64,000 bases of DNA from Timema cristinae (GCA_039000515.1 JBCFYV010000012.1:13662200-13726199), one strand, 5' to 3'. Counted from the stretch's first letter, positions 22,287-33,254 are shown. Numbers and translations: made by a program. Notes: a model not told the origin generated them from the letters alone.

Positions 22287-22943
22287 CCCCCTCCCATTAG
22301 AGACCGAAATATATACTACGCGACACTAGCACTACAACGATACCTAACAACACTAGAGACCTGGCTCACAAAATGGCGAGTGAAAGTCAACACTGCAAAG
22401 TCCACAGCTATGATAGTGGCTAAAAGGAGACAATTACCACCAGAGAACTTCACTATTTTTCAAGAGGACATACCATTCGAAAACGAAGCCAAATACCTTG
22501 GAATAACCATCGATAGGAAGCTCACCTGGGCGAAACATATTGACAGAACAAAGAAAACTGCAACCGCGCTTTTCATACAGATTTATCCTCTCTTCAAAGG
22601 GCGTCAACTGAGTCAGCAATCAAAGATAACCATTTACAAATGTATTATCCAGCCCATCATCCTCTACGGCTGCGTAGGTTGGGGATACGCAGCCAAAACA
22701 CACATCAAGAAGCTACAAACAGTGCAGAACAAGATACTAAGGCTCATAACCGGAACAGACATTAGAACAAGAATAGACCACCTCCATGATATAGCCAAGA
22801 GCAAACCACTCGATGTGTTATTCAAAGAAAGAAGGGAAAAATTCTACACACAAAGTGTAGCACACAAAAATCCATTGATACGTGCACTTGGTAACTACAA
22901 TCCTCACGACCAAAGACCATACAAACGCCCAAGGCTGGAGTAG
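22287..22943 (+). pseudogene. Jockey-like LINE reverse transcriptase, C-terminal part, 5' truncated
   Basis: An open frame from 22287 to the TAG at 22941-22943. Family-like sequence begins near 22305 with YYATLALQRYL and LETWLTKWRVKVN. It continues with KYLGITIDRKLTWAKHI, then LSQQSKITIYK, PIILYGCVGWG, LQTVQNKILRLITG, NPLIRAL and RPYKRPR. This is the thumb and C-terminal region of Jockey-clade reverse transcriptases in the usual order. The N-terminal endonuclease and the catalytic F/YADD palm are missing, and the first in-frame ATG is at 22410, well inside the homology. So it is a dead, 5'-truncated retrocopy, yet without stops or frameshifts over about 210 codons, which suggests a recent insertion. 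Higher GC than the host DNA fits an inserted element. Confidence 0.85.
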
Positions 22944-23370
22944 AGAGGGATAAGAGGAGGGAGCAATATCATCCACACCTTCACATTCAATTTTCATCCT
23001 TCATCAAGTGTATATTTTGACTAATCAAACATGCGTTTCCTTTTCAGATAATCATCACAAACTCACAATCAATCAACCCCATCATTCATTAGATATATAT
23101 TTTCACAAATTCATATTTTTCACCCTCATTCCATGAGGATAAGGGCTAGCGTATGCTGCCTGTAACTCACAAAGCAATACAGCCCTTTCACAGGTGACCT
23201 AGCTTGGCGCTTCTGCCAAGGTGGATATCTTGTGTCGGGCTACAAACCAACTCAAACCGTGTACTTTGTACAATTAAATCATAGGTACCAAGTCATATAA
23301 TATTAAGTTCATGCAACGAGGATAAGGGTCTGTGAAAACAACCTGTAACTCGCATATCAAATCAGCCAAA
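22944..23370 (+). mobile_element. 3' UTR of the Jockey-like LINE
   Basis: Follows the reverse transcriptase stop. Two related blocks occur: GAGGATAAGGGCTAGCG with CTGCCTGTAACTCACAAAG (about 23134-23180), and GAGGATAAGGGTCTGTG with CAACCTGTAACTCGCATA (about 23318-23360). A doubled block in the 3' UTR suggests an internal duplication or two tandem 3' ends. The exact end and any poly-A tail are not clear. Confidence 0.5.
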
Positions 23371-23849
23371 ACTTCCCAATGCTTGTCAATGTCTCTATTG
23401 GCAAGTGGGGAGGTTGGGGCAACAGGGGCAACCCCCTCCCATTACACTTTCAGGTTTTGTTTTATATTTTACTCTGGCAGACTGTATTGAGATCATTAGA
23501 GTAATCATTGAAATAAGAACAGTAGGAATATAGTGCTCATAAAAAGACATTAACCTAAACAAATAAAATCGAGCCTGCATTGTTTGGTGACCAGAATATA
23601 AAAATAGCTTATTAAAACTCTGTTAGGTCTTTTATCCAGATTGTTAAAATTGAAAATATCTGCGTTCAAATAATTCAGTCAATTATTTAGTAAGACTACC
23701 TATTAAGGTGAGACCTGTAAAATATTTTAAAAACTGTTTTTTAACTTTATTTTGTAGTCAAATTATAAAAGGTATACTCTTAAAGTTTAAGATTTAAAAA
23801 TGTTAAAGCAAATAAAGAAGGTGTGTAGCATTATATAAAATATATTTTT
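23371..23849. other. Non-coding stretch, no gene seen
   Basis: Has a local inverted G/C run near 23410-23440 (GGGGCAAC followed by CCCCCTCCC). Otherwise AT-rich with no domain-bearing frame. Confidence 0.45.
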
Positions 23850-24155
23850 AAATAATAAAATATTATATCATTAATCTATAGCTTATCTTTGAATAACGGT
23901 CATTATATTATCGAAAAGGAAGGATCCATATAAAATATTATGTCATAAATCTATATTAAATAATAAAATATGATGTCATAAATCTATATTAAATAATAAC
24001 ATATAATGTCGTAAATGTATAGCTTATCGTTGACTAACGATCATTAAATTTGAGAAAAGGATGGCTACATATATAATATTATATCATAAATCTATAGCTT
24101 ATCTTTGACTGAGGTTCATTAAATTAGGGAAAAGTATGGCTACCTATATACGGAG
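23850..24155 (+). repeat. Small degenerate tandem repeat
   Basis: The unit contains ATATTATATCATAAATCTAT, AGCTTATCTTTGA, a CGGTCATTA-like block and GAAAAGGATGGCTAC. It recurs at about 23863-23930, 24000-24070 and 24080-24150. A shorter sub-unit (AAATAATAAAATATGATGTC) is repeated between the first two. Confidence 0.6.
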
Positions 24156-25500
24156 AATGATAAAATACACTAATCTAAATCATAAATAAGATATATAGAA
24201 TTAATGTAATATAATAAAGCCATGTTTACATAGAATGATCTCATGGTTTTAAAGCTAAGGCAGTAAACACAAATTATAAACAAATACAGCACAAGCTTTA
24301 CTGGCTTGCCTTCAGCATGAAACACAAGAATTATCCTGAAGGTATAGGTACGGTCCATATGAGACAGTCAAAAGATGTGTGTCATAAGGGTCCCACGCCC
24401 GGTAAGTGTAAACTCACTTCAAATTTACCTTTAATTTAAGGACTTCGAAAAACAGGTCCTTTCAGGACTATGTCCAAGCTATGGTTTGAAGAGATAATAA
24501 TTATCCTAAGATTGACATCTACTTGAGGTAGATTTTAATATAGGGAAATATATACCACTTCTGTATTTTAAGAAACCAAACCTACATTTGAGTGGGGTGC
24601 GTAATTAATATTTCCTCTTTTAATTAGATTATTAAATGACGTTAAATTAACTGTAACAAAAACAAAAAATAATAAATCGTTTAACATAATATTGAATGAG
24701 GAACAATGAACCATCGGTTTGTTGCTATACCCTACTACTATTAATAGATGGCTAAACATATGTGACGTCACAACTCTCCGTGAGACACACAGAACAGAAT
24801 ATGACTGAAAGAATTAATAATCTGAAGTAATTTTTATGTTAAATAAAACTCTCGACTATTAAGTGATAGATATATACAGCAACAACCAATAATGGCTTAC
24901 GGCCACCGTCTCCTCCGTTGGCCATTTTCACTAGCTTTACCTCATATAAAATTAAAAAAGCAAAGCTTAAGCCTCTCTACTACCGTGGCAACAGTAAACG
25001 GTGGAAAATATACTAAAAAAATCAACGGAACTCTTCAAAGTAAATTAAATTTCAAAATTACTCAAATTTGTCCTCAAAATACATAAAGAGTATAATGTAC
25101 CCGAGTTCAAACCCTGACTACCACATTATATTCTGTACTGGCTCGCGCCAGGTTAACCAGTAGCTGGTATATAGTGAGTGATATAACCCATCTCTGGCCG
25201 GGGATCTTCTTCGGAGCGAGGTAATGTTGTTGGTAACGTGGCGAGTTGCCAAGGGTCTCTAATTCGAATACAGATACTATCAACTGTGTCTGAGATGGGA
25301 TTTAGTTTACTTATGTTTCGTTTATTGGTGATCAAACTATTATTTTTTAATTCTATTTTAATTTCTTATTTTAGGTGAACTCAATTTTTACACTTTATAA
25401 TTACATCGCTAATGCTTATCTATTGTTCACTTTTATCTATATCGTGGTACTGTAGAATTATTTCCTGTTACTTCACTCTCTCTTTTTTTTTTAATCTGAA
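24156..25500. other. Non-coding stretch, no gene seen
   Basis: Short frames only. Around 25100-25125 CGAGTTCAAACCCTGAC recalls a B box, so a SINE relic is possible. The 25140-25280 part is GC-richer (TCTGGCCGGGGATCTTC) but unassigned. Confidence 0.4.
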
Positions 25501-25780
25501 GGAGAAAATGGCGGGGCTATACGTAGTGAAGAAAACTTGCGCGTTTGCAGCAAAGACAGAGCGAGTGGTAGCACCAGCAGGAGGTCTTATGTGACTTGCT
25601 TACAGACCCGGATTGAAATTCGTCTTACCCTCGCAGATCTTGTCTTCTTACGAGCCTCCTCCTTTTCCCTAAAAGCTCCCTTCTCCCCTCAGACCATGAC
25701 AATCTTGTGATATCCTTGACACAAAATATCTGCGTGCTGTGTCATCTCTCTCTCTCTCTCTCTCTCTAGATGGGAGCCGT
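25501..25780 (+). other. GC-richer island with short ATG frame and (CT)n tract
   Basis: An ATG in good context (GAAAATGG, 25508) opens a 28-codon frame starting MAGLYVVKKTCAFAAKTER. Pyrimidine-rich sequence follows, then (CT)n at about 25747-25768 ending in TAG directly before ATGGGAGCCGTCAGCC. This is a convincing-looking splice acceptor, and the frame after it stays open to 25961. A small 5' exon and intron end are possible, but there is no known domain and no second line of support. Confidence 0.25.
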
Positions 25781-25784
25781 CAGC

Positions 25785-27479
25785 CATTCGTGCCAACTTT
25801 ACTGGGACGTAGGGTTATATTTTAGTGATATCTCTTTTCCAAAGCTTAGACACATCTATCTTTTGAGTTATAAGTACCAAATTATTTTTAATATCCCCAA
25901 AAATGTAAAACTAATTTTGTCACCTGCGTCATGGATCACATGGTTTGAGACGTCACTCTAGCGATAAATTGAATTGCCGATAATCAGGTTCAAATCTTTT
26001 CTTTTTCACACATGTTAATCACGTTTGTTTTCCTAACTACAATCCAGCATTTATTTTATACTACTTTCATCATCCTTATTTATTAAATTAAGCTGTTAAA
26101 AACCTTATTATTTAAATTAACATATTATTAATATGATTTACTAATAGATATTTTAATCTTTATTTTAAATGGAGATTTACCAAATTCATAATTCTCAAAG
26201 ACAGTAGATATAAAAGTTACAAATAAAATAGGATATTCAAACTAATTAACTGATTTTATGAAAAGTATATCCATACTACTAATTGTATTTGCATATCTGA
26301 ATTTGTTTTTAACACATATAATATACAAGAGTTATATCACACTTCGTTCAATACACTAATAATAAATTTGAACCTAAATTGTATTTAAATTTTCTATGGT
26401 TAAAAAAAACACAGTCAACATAATACACTTTAAATAAAACATTCTTATATTTAAGAATTTCGCAAGATAACATTTATTTACACTAACAAACTAATGTATA
26501 AATTATTTTGTTTTAATTGTTAAAATGCATCTTATATATAATAAATGTATAAATTGTGATGGTTCATAACACCACCTTTAAAAACTCCCGTATATTTAAT
26601 TTAAAAAGCTATTAGGTAAAATGGTGATCCAGGAAAACGTACATGGTACTAAACTTATGTAAGAAAACCGTGCGTATTATTATAAAAAGCGTATGAAATC
26701 ATGCTTAAATTAAAACTAATGTAATAAACTTTGGTGAATATATTATGTTATACATTGATGTTAAAAGTGAACCTGACCTAAGTGCTAGTAAATTATTTGA
26801 GCTGAAATATTTTAATACTATGTATTTTGTTAAATTAATTGTGCTTAATTAAGTTAATACAACTTATTTTGGTGTTAACATATTTTTTATTTCTACACCT
26901 ACCATATTTTTGGACTTTAAAATTTCTTAAAGGACGTGCTTTATTATTACCTAAGCGCTTCAGGGATTTTTAATTAGAGTCCTTTGTTGCTGCCTTTTAT
27001 TAACCTTGTGTGCGATCTCCTTACATTTTAAGTGAAATAATTTTATAGGTTGTATTTACACAACAGAATGATGAACACTATCTACTCTAGTGCAAGCTAT
27101 CATAGTAGCCAGTTTATAATTAATATTAATGCCTCAATAAAATTACAGAAATACTTCAAATGAGTAAGTCTAATAAACTTTAAAGGTGAATCATTTACAA
27201 AACCTGTACGAAAGTTAGCCTATGGAGCTCATCAATAAATTGTAACAAATGTAAACACTTTCAGAAAATGTTATTATTCACTAAGTTACCTAATTATAGT
27301 TTTAGTAGAAATGAAGTTTACTACAAGATATTTAAATACTAAACAAAAATCTAGTACTAAGATATGTAAAGAAAAGATAATTTGATTTAAAAAATGTGTG
27401 TTTGTTTTAGAACTAGAGTTTTACTTTACAAATGAATAAGCAAATAGACGACATATATGTACACATTTTCTCTGATACT
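25785..27479. other. AT-rich non-coding stretch, no gene seen
   Basis: Apart from the frame continuing from the previous island to 25961, only short AT-driven frames. No repeat recognised. Confidence 0.5.
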
Positions 27480-28240
27480 TTTTTGTAGCATGGACAAAAA
27501 TTGAAAAAGATTTTCATTAAACTACCAATAAGTAATTTTGTCCTTAGAAAAAACAAATTTTAATCTTATTAATCACAATAAATACTCTCTAGATATAAAT
27601 TTTAAACAAATCTATTAAAAGAATATTTAAATTCAAATCTTCATAAACCATTAAAATACCCTAAATGCCATTATTAGTTTTATGTTTTAGAAAGAAACCA
27701 TATTTTTATTAATCGTGAAAAACTATTATTTTAAAATAAATCTTAAAGGCAATTTTCAAAAAATGTCATGATTTAATAACCCTAAAACTTATTTTGTGAA
27801 AATAAAATATAAATTACCTGTCATGCAAAATATTCTGCAGATAACAATTTCTAACATAATCGTCAAAGCTATTATATATATTTTTTCTTTTCAATCATCA
27901 ATCGTCGATAAATTATTATCTTAGGAATTATTTAAAAGAATTACTAGAAAAAATGTTATTTGAATCGTAAAAAACATTACAAATACCCCTAACGTATAAA
28001 ATGTCAGTCATTTTTAAGATATTTCAAATTTTAAGAAACAATCATTTATAAACTACAATTAAATGAAATGTCAATTTATATGTACATTTTTACTTGCCAA
28101 ATTAAATAATATCAATTTACACATATTAAACAAAACAGTAAAAGCATTTTTTAAAGTCAGAAATTTAGAATTTCCAAATATCAGTCTGAGTAAATAAGCG
28201 TACCTATAAATTTAGAATATAGCTTCTAATTTAATTTTGA
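27480..28240 (+). repeat. Highly diverged relatives of the 135-bp satellite
   Basis: Motifs like TTGAAAAAGATTTTCATTAAACTACCAATAA (shortened here: ATTAAACTACCAATAAG near 27516) and TTTATAAACTACAATTAAATG near 28045 resemble the TTTGAAAAATCA / CAGTAAGCTACCCATAA core at 5870-6795. The match is weak and unit borders are unclear. Confidence 0.35.
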
Positions 28241-28286
28241 TTACTAGGCAATGTGTGTATTTGTCAGTAGTTGTGTTTTCTAATTT

Positions 28287-28287
<1 letters not shown>

Positions 28288-28317
<30 letters not shown>
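28288..28317. repeat. (TA)n microsatellite
   Basis: About 15 uninterrupted TA units. Confidence 0.95.
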
Positions 28318-28319
<2 letters not shown>

Positions 28320-29245
28320 TCTCTAAATGTAATATATCACTACATAATTGATTAGAAAAGGGAACACCCATATTATAAAATCAATCTTACTTCCTAGACA
28401 TTGAATATAGTCATTATAAAATAGACACTATGGGTAGTTTGGGAAGTGGCATACCAATTATGGTTTGTCGATGTTGATCTGCTGAGTATCACGCGTGATA
28501 TCAATCTAGGTGTAGATACGATACTGTTATCTATATGCTTAGAGAAAGGCACAAACTAGAAATACATTTATTGGTCATTAAGTACTGTTTAACAGAATAC
28601 GTTACCCAAACAAATATGGAGACTGATTAAATTAATTGAATTGAATCAGTAAAGACAAAATACTGTTTCTGTTGTCACTAGACATTTATTTATTAATATA
28701 ACTTTTTTAACATATAGATTTTTGTATGAGTACATTTTGTAAAGACTTTTACTCAAACATGCCCTAACAAGTTATGTTATTACGATAGTCAATTATTTAA
28801 CGTTGAGTTGTTTGACAGTATATATTTTCACAATAGGTCTACATATTTTAAACTGTGTTAGAGTTAAAATTTAAATTATTCTGAAATCACACAACCCCTA
28901 TACAAGGGAACAGTGATCTGTCAAACAAAAACAATATATCAAAAAATAGTGAACCAATTTATGTTCACCTCAATTACCTTGAAAAGTAGTCTTACCTTGC
29001 TTAAATATTTACAACAATGTTTCTATCTTATAACACGGTATGAACGTTTTTTTTTAGAAAATATTACCATATTTTTTAGGAACAGATTGATATTTTTTTA
29101 CTATTTCATTAGTTTTTTCGTATAACTATTTATAATATCTATCAAACTTGACAGTTACAGAAAACATAACCTTTAAACATGTAAAGTAAAGATAGCAACT
29201 GTTTTTACTCGTAGACTCCAGAAACGGTTCTTCCTCAGAAAATAG
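28318..29245. other. AT-rich non-coding stretch, no gene seen
   Basis: Short frames only (for example 28913-29125). The last 50 bases become pyrimidine-rich (GGTTCTTCCTCAG) ahead of the candidate exon at 29246. Confidence 0.45.
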
Positions 29246-29323
29246 GACTGTACACGTCCAAGTAGAGAAGATGATGACGTAAATGGAGAGTCTGCTAAAG
29301 ATCCACCATCAGATAACTCTTTG
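29246..29323 (+). other. Candidate host exon, 78 nt
   Basis: Between an acceptor-like TTCTTCCTCAGAAAATAG and a strong donor-like GTATGT (29324) lie 26 codons without a stop. They encode a hydrophilic peptide containing PSREDDDVNGESAKDPPSDN. The acidic, polar composition and normal codon mix contrast with the Phe/Leu/Lys/Asn-rich chance frames around it. The length is a multiple of three and the phase is 0 at both ends. I do not recognise the protein. An upstream alternative acceptor (after CAG at 29238) would bring an in-frame TAG. Confidence 0.35.
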
Positions 29324-30922
29324 GTATGTGTCTTATTTATGATCCCGTGTGTACTTCGTAGGTTACTACATCAATTTAGTTCCTGCTTCCAGACGCAAGA
29401 GGTGTTTCGGGAGCCAAAACTATGGCTTGAATATTAATATCGCTCCTAACTTGCAATTTCGTCTAAAGAGAATCTACATCGTTGCTAACCACCGAAGCAA
29501 AGAACAAAGTTTTGTAAGTAGGAGTTGTTTTGGGCCCGAAGCTTTATTTAAATATAGGCTAATCCTCTTCTCGTTTCCTGACACGCCGAAGCGTGTAATT
29601 CTGTACACTCCGGACAGAAACTCAGTACACAAAGGCGTGTGTTTTCTTGTGTGAAATTACATCAGGCTTGAGATGTATGTGTGGAATGAAGTATTTTATG
29701 CTAATTTTAACCAGGGGAAAGGGGGTGGGGTCTAGATCTGACAGGAATGAACGTGTGTTTATATCAACACAACCCTAGACGGGCATTTCTTTTGTGAGAA
29801 AGTTTCTCTGACGTCCATGGTTTAATGGTTTTAAAGTAACAATAGTTTTTACGAGATATGTAAAGTGTAGTTAATTTTATTAAAATAAATGTTGTTTATA
29901 TTTTATGTTTATACACACTAATAACGTAATTTAATATCATGTGCCCTTTCCAAGAAAATGTAGGAAACATGTTCAAGTAAGTATTCACATGATATATAAA
30001 CAAGAGAGAATTATAAAAACATATTTTGTTTCAATATTTTTTGCTTATTTTTCATCCATTTTCACCACTATAAAGGGGATAATGATAAAGTAAAGAGGGA
30101 AAATGTATTCTTATTTGAATGAATTAATAGTGGTATATATTCCATTAAAAGATTATCTTCAGTTTATCGGGTATAATTAGAAACTAAATGTCCTCATTGC
30201 CGTTAAGCCAGCATGATTGATTTGGACACCTCATTCAACGTCTTCACCAATATGAGTGATTTGTTTTCATAGTATAAATAATATTGTCTTACTTTCTCTA
30301 TGGCATTAGGAATTCTAAAGTTCACTATCGCATTTACAAAAGTTCGTCACCTAACCCTAACTGGAGCTTGTTCTATACAGTCCATCTCCTTACTCTCTTT
30401 CCAGTGCATGCTAATGTTATCCTCCCATCTACCTCTCGGACTGCGCAATTGTCTCTTTACATTGGGCTTACCAGTAAACAAACAGAATGTTAGAGTCTTC
30501 CATCTATGCTGCATATCCTGCCCACCATAATCTATGAGATTTACTACCCTCGCAAGACATGTTAGTACTTTTATTCTAATATTAATAAATAGTATCTGCC
30601 AATGCAGGTTTGGAGCTGAAGGAGGATACAGAGGACAAAGAGCATTGGAGGTAGAGTTTCACTGAAAAAGGGAGTGGACTTGTCGTAAGACAGAACACCT
30701 AATAAGTCCAATAAAATATAAGGGGTCATGGTATTACTTTTGTAGCTTCTTTAATACTTGAGGGGCTTAATCTTTACATTCAGCTATAGCCAAAAGGGAA
30801 AGTGACTTATTTAAATATGGCATGGCATTTGTCAAAATTGTATGTCCTAATGATTTATGAGGGGAAGGCAAAAACAAATGTAAAAATTTTTTACAAAGGT
30901 CCTCAGGTATTACGTGAGATTC
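29324..30922. other. Mixed stretch; GC-richer block 29340-29660, no gene established
   Basis: A 101-codon frame (29349-29654) lies in a less AT-rich block and contains a consensus donor-like GTAAGT at 29515. Its product shows no domain. It could be intron, UTR or exon sequence next to the candidate exon at 29246. From 29700 to 30922 nothing is recognised; two overlapping frames at 30284-30530 have no domain. Confidence 0.3.
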
Positions 30923-31134
30923 ACCTCGTTGGTCGCATTGGCTAAGGCATTAATCTTGGGGGCGACTAACTGGGTGACGGTAGTATCGCGTTTCAAACTC
31001 GGTTGGGGTGTACTGAAGGTCTTTTTTTCCAAAATGGCTTTTAAATTTCCCTCTACAAAAAAAGTCGGTACACTTTAAACCCAAAAATAATGTCCTGATC
31101 CCTAAAAACTTGCGTAATTTGTCATAAGTGTATG
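30923..31134 (+). mobile_element. tRNA-derived SINE, family 1b, cut by the second gap
   Basis: The head CCTCGTTGGTCGCATTGGCT aligns with CCTCGGTGGCGTAGTTGGCT of the copy at 56373. A B-box-like GCGTTTCAAACTCGGTTGGG follows, then a body with CCAAAATGGCTTTTAAATTT matching the 56373 body. The last bases before the Ns (TGCGTAATTTG, then AAGTGTATG) match the region just before the conserved GCGTATAACCC 3' end. The 3' end and tail therefore fall in the gap. Confidence 0.65.
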
Positions 31135-31234
31135 NNNNNNNNNNNNNNNNNNNNNNNNNNNNNNNNNNNNNNNNNNNNNNNNNNNNNNNNNNNNNNNNNN
31201 NNNNNNNNNNNNNNNNNNNNNNNNNNNNNNNNNN
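31135..31234. other. Assembly gap (100 N)
   Basis: Exactly 100 Ns. It separates the contig ending in a SINE (30923-31134) from the contig that carries copy B. The sequence after it (TAATTATATTATATATAT) could be the tail of that SINE. Confidence 1.
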
Positions 31235-31744
31235 TAATTATATTATATATATATATATAAACAGTTATCAATACTGCTTGAGCATTGATTGTATTGATTT
31301 TTTTTTACTGATTATAAATTAAATGTTATAGAAAACAGTAATTAGTTTTTCAGGAAAGACTTGAAAAATAAATTCTAAAGAGTAGTTCGAAGCTTTTTTC
31401 ATTTTTTTGGCTCACTTGGGCTATATTTAGATTTAAAATAATAGAGTAGTAATAAAAATAAGAGAAAAATTAAACACATTTTAGTGGTGGGAGAGTGAAA
31501 AACGAAAAATAAATACCCACCATCGCTATATACTTAAATATAACTGCTTATACATACATATATACAAACCCTTGAGAGGATAGGAAATAAAATTAGGGAA
31601 ACAAATAGTTTTAGAAATCACTTTTATAGGGATTATATAACTTATATTATGTATACTTGATATAAGTCAAAACTCTTTATATCATATAAACCTTATTTTG
31701 TTAAGTTCATCCTCATTATTAGTTAATAATTATTGCTTTTAGAT
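31235..31744. other. AT-rich non-coding stretch, no gene seen
   Basis: Short (TA)n at about 31245-31258. No frame or repeat recognised. Confidence 0.5.
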
Positions 31745-32903
31745 TAAGGCAGCTCTTCACTTTTGCCTATCCTTAATATCCTTTATAAAGTATTCTGTAT
31801 CGTCCGTTATCTTATTCACGTACTCCAGTCTTGGTCTTCTCTTGAAATTCTCCTCCTCCTCTTATAATTATTTTCATCAAACTTTCATATCTCAGTATTT
31901 GGCTTACCAAGTAAACTTTTATTTGCTATATACCTTTCCAAAGTTTCCTTTCTAAATTGGTTTTTGTTAACACTTCTTTAATTGGTAACATTTCCATAAA
32001 TGTTATTTCAATATTAATTCTGTATCACCACGTTTCAAAGGATTCGAATATTTTCATTTCACTTGCAACAAAGGCCCATATTTTACATGCGTAAGACACA
32101 GGCTCCAAGCATATATATGCCTATATGAACATTTTCCCGATATCCAAATTTATTTTAGTCAAGGATAGTAAGGCATTTTTGAAATGAAAAGCTTTCATAG
32201 GCTGCATTATTCTGTTTAAAATATATGTCTTGCTTAATTTATCTTCGGTTATTATTATTTCTATAGTAGACCTTGGTCGACTTGGGGTAAGGTCCCTGCC
32301 CCAATAACACAATGTGCATGGGCTTTAAACCCAGCCAGCGTCAACAAATTTTTCTTGAGCGATAAAGCCCATTGCACAACTTCCTTTGGAATTAGTAATC
32401 CATGGGTCCCGTGTCGATGTGAATGTAAAGTAACTTGGAATTTAATAAATCCATCGGTCCCGTGTCGATGTGCATGAAAGTAACTTTGGAAGTTAAGTAA
32501 TCCATCGATCCCTGTCGATTGTGCATGAAAGTAACTTTGAAGTTAAGTAAATCCACGGTCCCGTGTCGATGTGGCGTGTAAAGTAACTTGGAAGGTATGT
32601 AAAAACACCTTTCCTGGCATACATACATTCTCGTGTAGTGATATAATCATTTGTTTTGGAGAGAGCGCGCTAAATACCTCAAATAAATAAAAAATGAAAT
32701 ATTTTTCAGGTAGCAGAACTTCATTTCTTGATTTATAATTTATTCTCATAGTTCTAGATTTTTTGACTACGTTCTCCTTTACTGATAATCATGAATTTTG
32801 TTTTCTTTATGTTGATATTAATATTATATTCAATTTTTATTATTTCATCTATACTTTTCAGTAGTTCTTGAAGATTCTCTTGGCTTTTAGCACAAATTTT
32901 CAG
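31745..32903 (-). pseudogene. Decayed LINE reverse transcriptase, interrupted by a SINE
   Basis: On the minus strand, 32903 to 32757 encodes LKICAKSQENLQELLKSIDE and NININIKKTKFMIISKGE, the segment just after the catalytic ADD motif of LINE reverse transcriptases. The SINE at 32265-32700 follows. Homology resumes at 32264 with KAFHFKNALLSLTKINLDI, a stop, then ESFETW and a TGA where the family has a Cys codon (WCYR), then YRINIEITF, EVLTKTNLERKLWKGI, and SQILRYESLMKIIIRGG near 31850. This is the usual order of the LINE C-terminal region. Several stops and frame changes show it is dead. The clade (RTE, CR1 or relative) is not resolved. Confidence 0.75.
32265..32700 (+). mobile_element. tRNA-derived SINE, family 2, with internal four-unit repeat
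   Basis: The head (TTGGGGTAAGGTCCCTGCCCC, trimmed: GGGGTAAGGTCCCTGCCCC, then GGGCTTTAAACCCAGCCAG) and TTTCTTGAGCGATAAA match family 2. GGTCCCGTGTCGATG then recurs at 32405, 32456, about 32507 (decayed) and 32557, a period of 50-51 bp, where other family 2 copies have one such block. The 3' end has GATATAATCATTTG and CTCAAATAAATAA as in 56247-56825. It lies inside the LINE at 31745-32903, so it inserted later. Confidence 0.75.
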
Positions 32904-32972
32904 AATATGATATCTAAGAGGTGTTATCCTCACTAAAATGCATAGATGATAGCTTCGGCTATCTGATTCATT
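32896..32972 (+). repeat. Direct repeat, left unit (about 77 bp)
   Basis: Begins ATTTTCAGAATATGATATC and runs through GGTGTTATCCTCACTAAAAT to CTTCGGCTATCTGATTCA. It recurs at 33255-33331 with one internal substitution (ATAGC against ATACC). It overlaps the start of the LINE homology. Confidence 0.9.
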
Positions 32973-33157
32973 AATATGCAACCCCGTACAATTATAATAC
33001 AATTGTCAATTGGCTTAAATACATTGCCAACTACCGAGTCGCAGGTGGCTGCGTTGTCTGATGGCTGTGATCTTATATAATCACATGTTTATAAGCTGAC
33101 GACTTCCGCACGTACATCATAGACTCTGCCTTAAAATATGATTGAAGAATGACCATG

Positions 33158-33245
33158 GGCACGGGACGAATCCTGGATAGCTCAGTGGTAAGAGCATTGA
33201 CGTACTAAACCGAAGGTCCCGGGTTCGATTCCGGTGTCCAGGTGT
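33158..33245 (+). mobile_element. tRNA-derived SINE head, family 3 (tRNA-like)
   Basis: Best preserved family 3 copy. The A box is TAGCTCAGTGG, a perfect match to the tRNA consensus, and the B box is GGTTCGATTCC. Acceptor-like ends TCCTGGA and TCCAGG pair. The anticodon arm does not fold well (TTGAC against ACCGA), and the same GCACGGGACGAATCC leader occurs at 12904. It is therefore a SINE head rather than a working tRNA. A tRNA scanner may still report it. Confidence 0.7.
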
Positions 33246-33254
33246 AATTTTTCA

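Larger units (their letters stand above)
1..22753 (+). repeat. Large direct duplication, copy A
   Basis: The whole interval matches 39473-64000 in the same orientation. Position 1 pairs with 39473 (offset 39472) and 22753 pairs with 64000 (offset 41247). The offset change comes mainly from the 100-N gap at 16453-16552, opposite which copy B has 2016 bp. Long stretches read as identical (for example 1-640, about 2460-3380 and 21490-22753). Elsewhere there are scattered substitutions and 1-3 base indels, a 20-25 bp indel near 13270, and length changes in (TA)n tracts. SINE insertions and their target-site duplications are shared, so the two copies separated after those insertions. The match touches base 1, so the left end of the duplication is not seen. 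Confidence 0.97.

Noticed and set aside
22434..22619. Minus-strand frame over the LINE
   Set aside because: It is the antisense shadow of the reverse transcriptase frame.
33158..33245. Possible functional tRNA gene
   Set aside because: The A and B boxes are good but the anticodon stem does not pair, and the same leader sequence occurs in decayed copies at 12904 and 52227; a SINE head is more likely.
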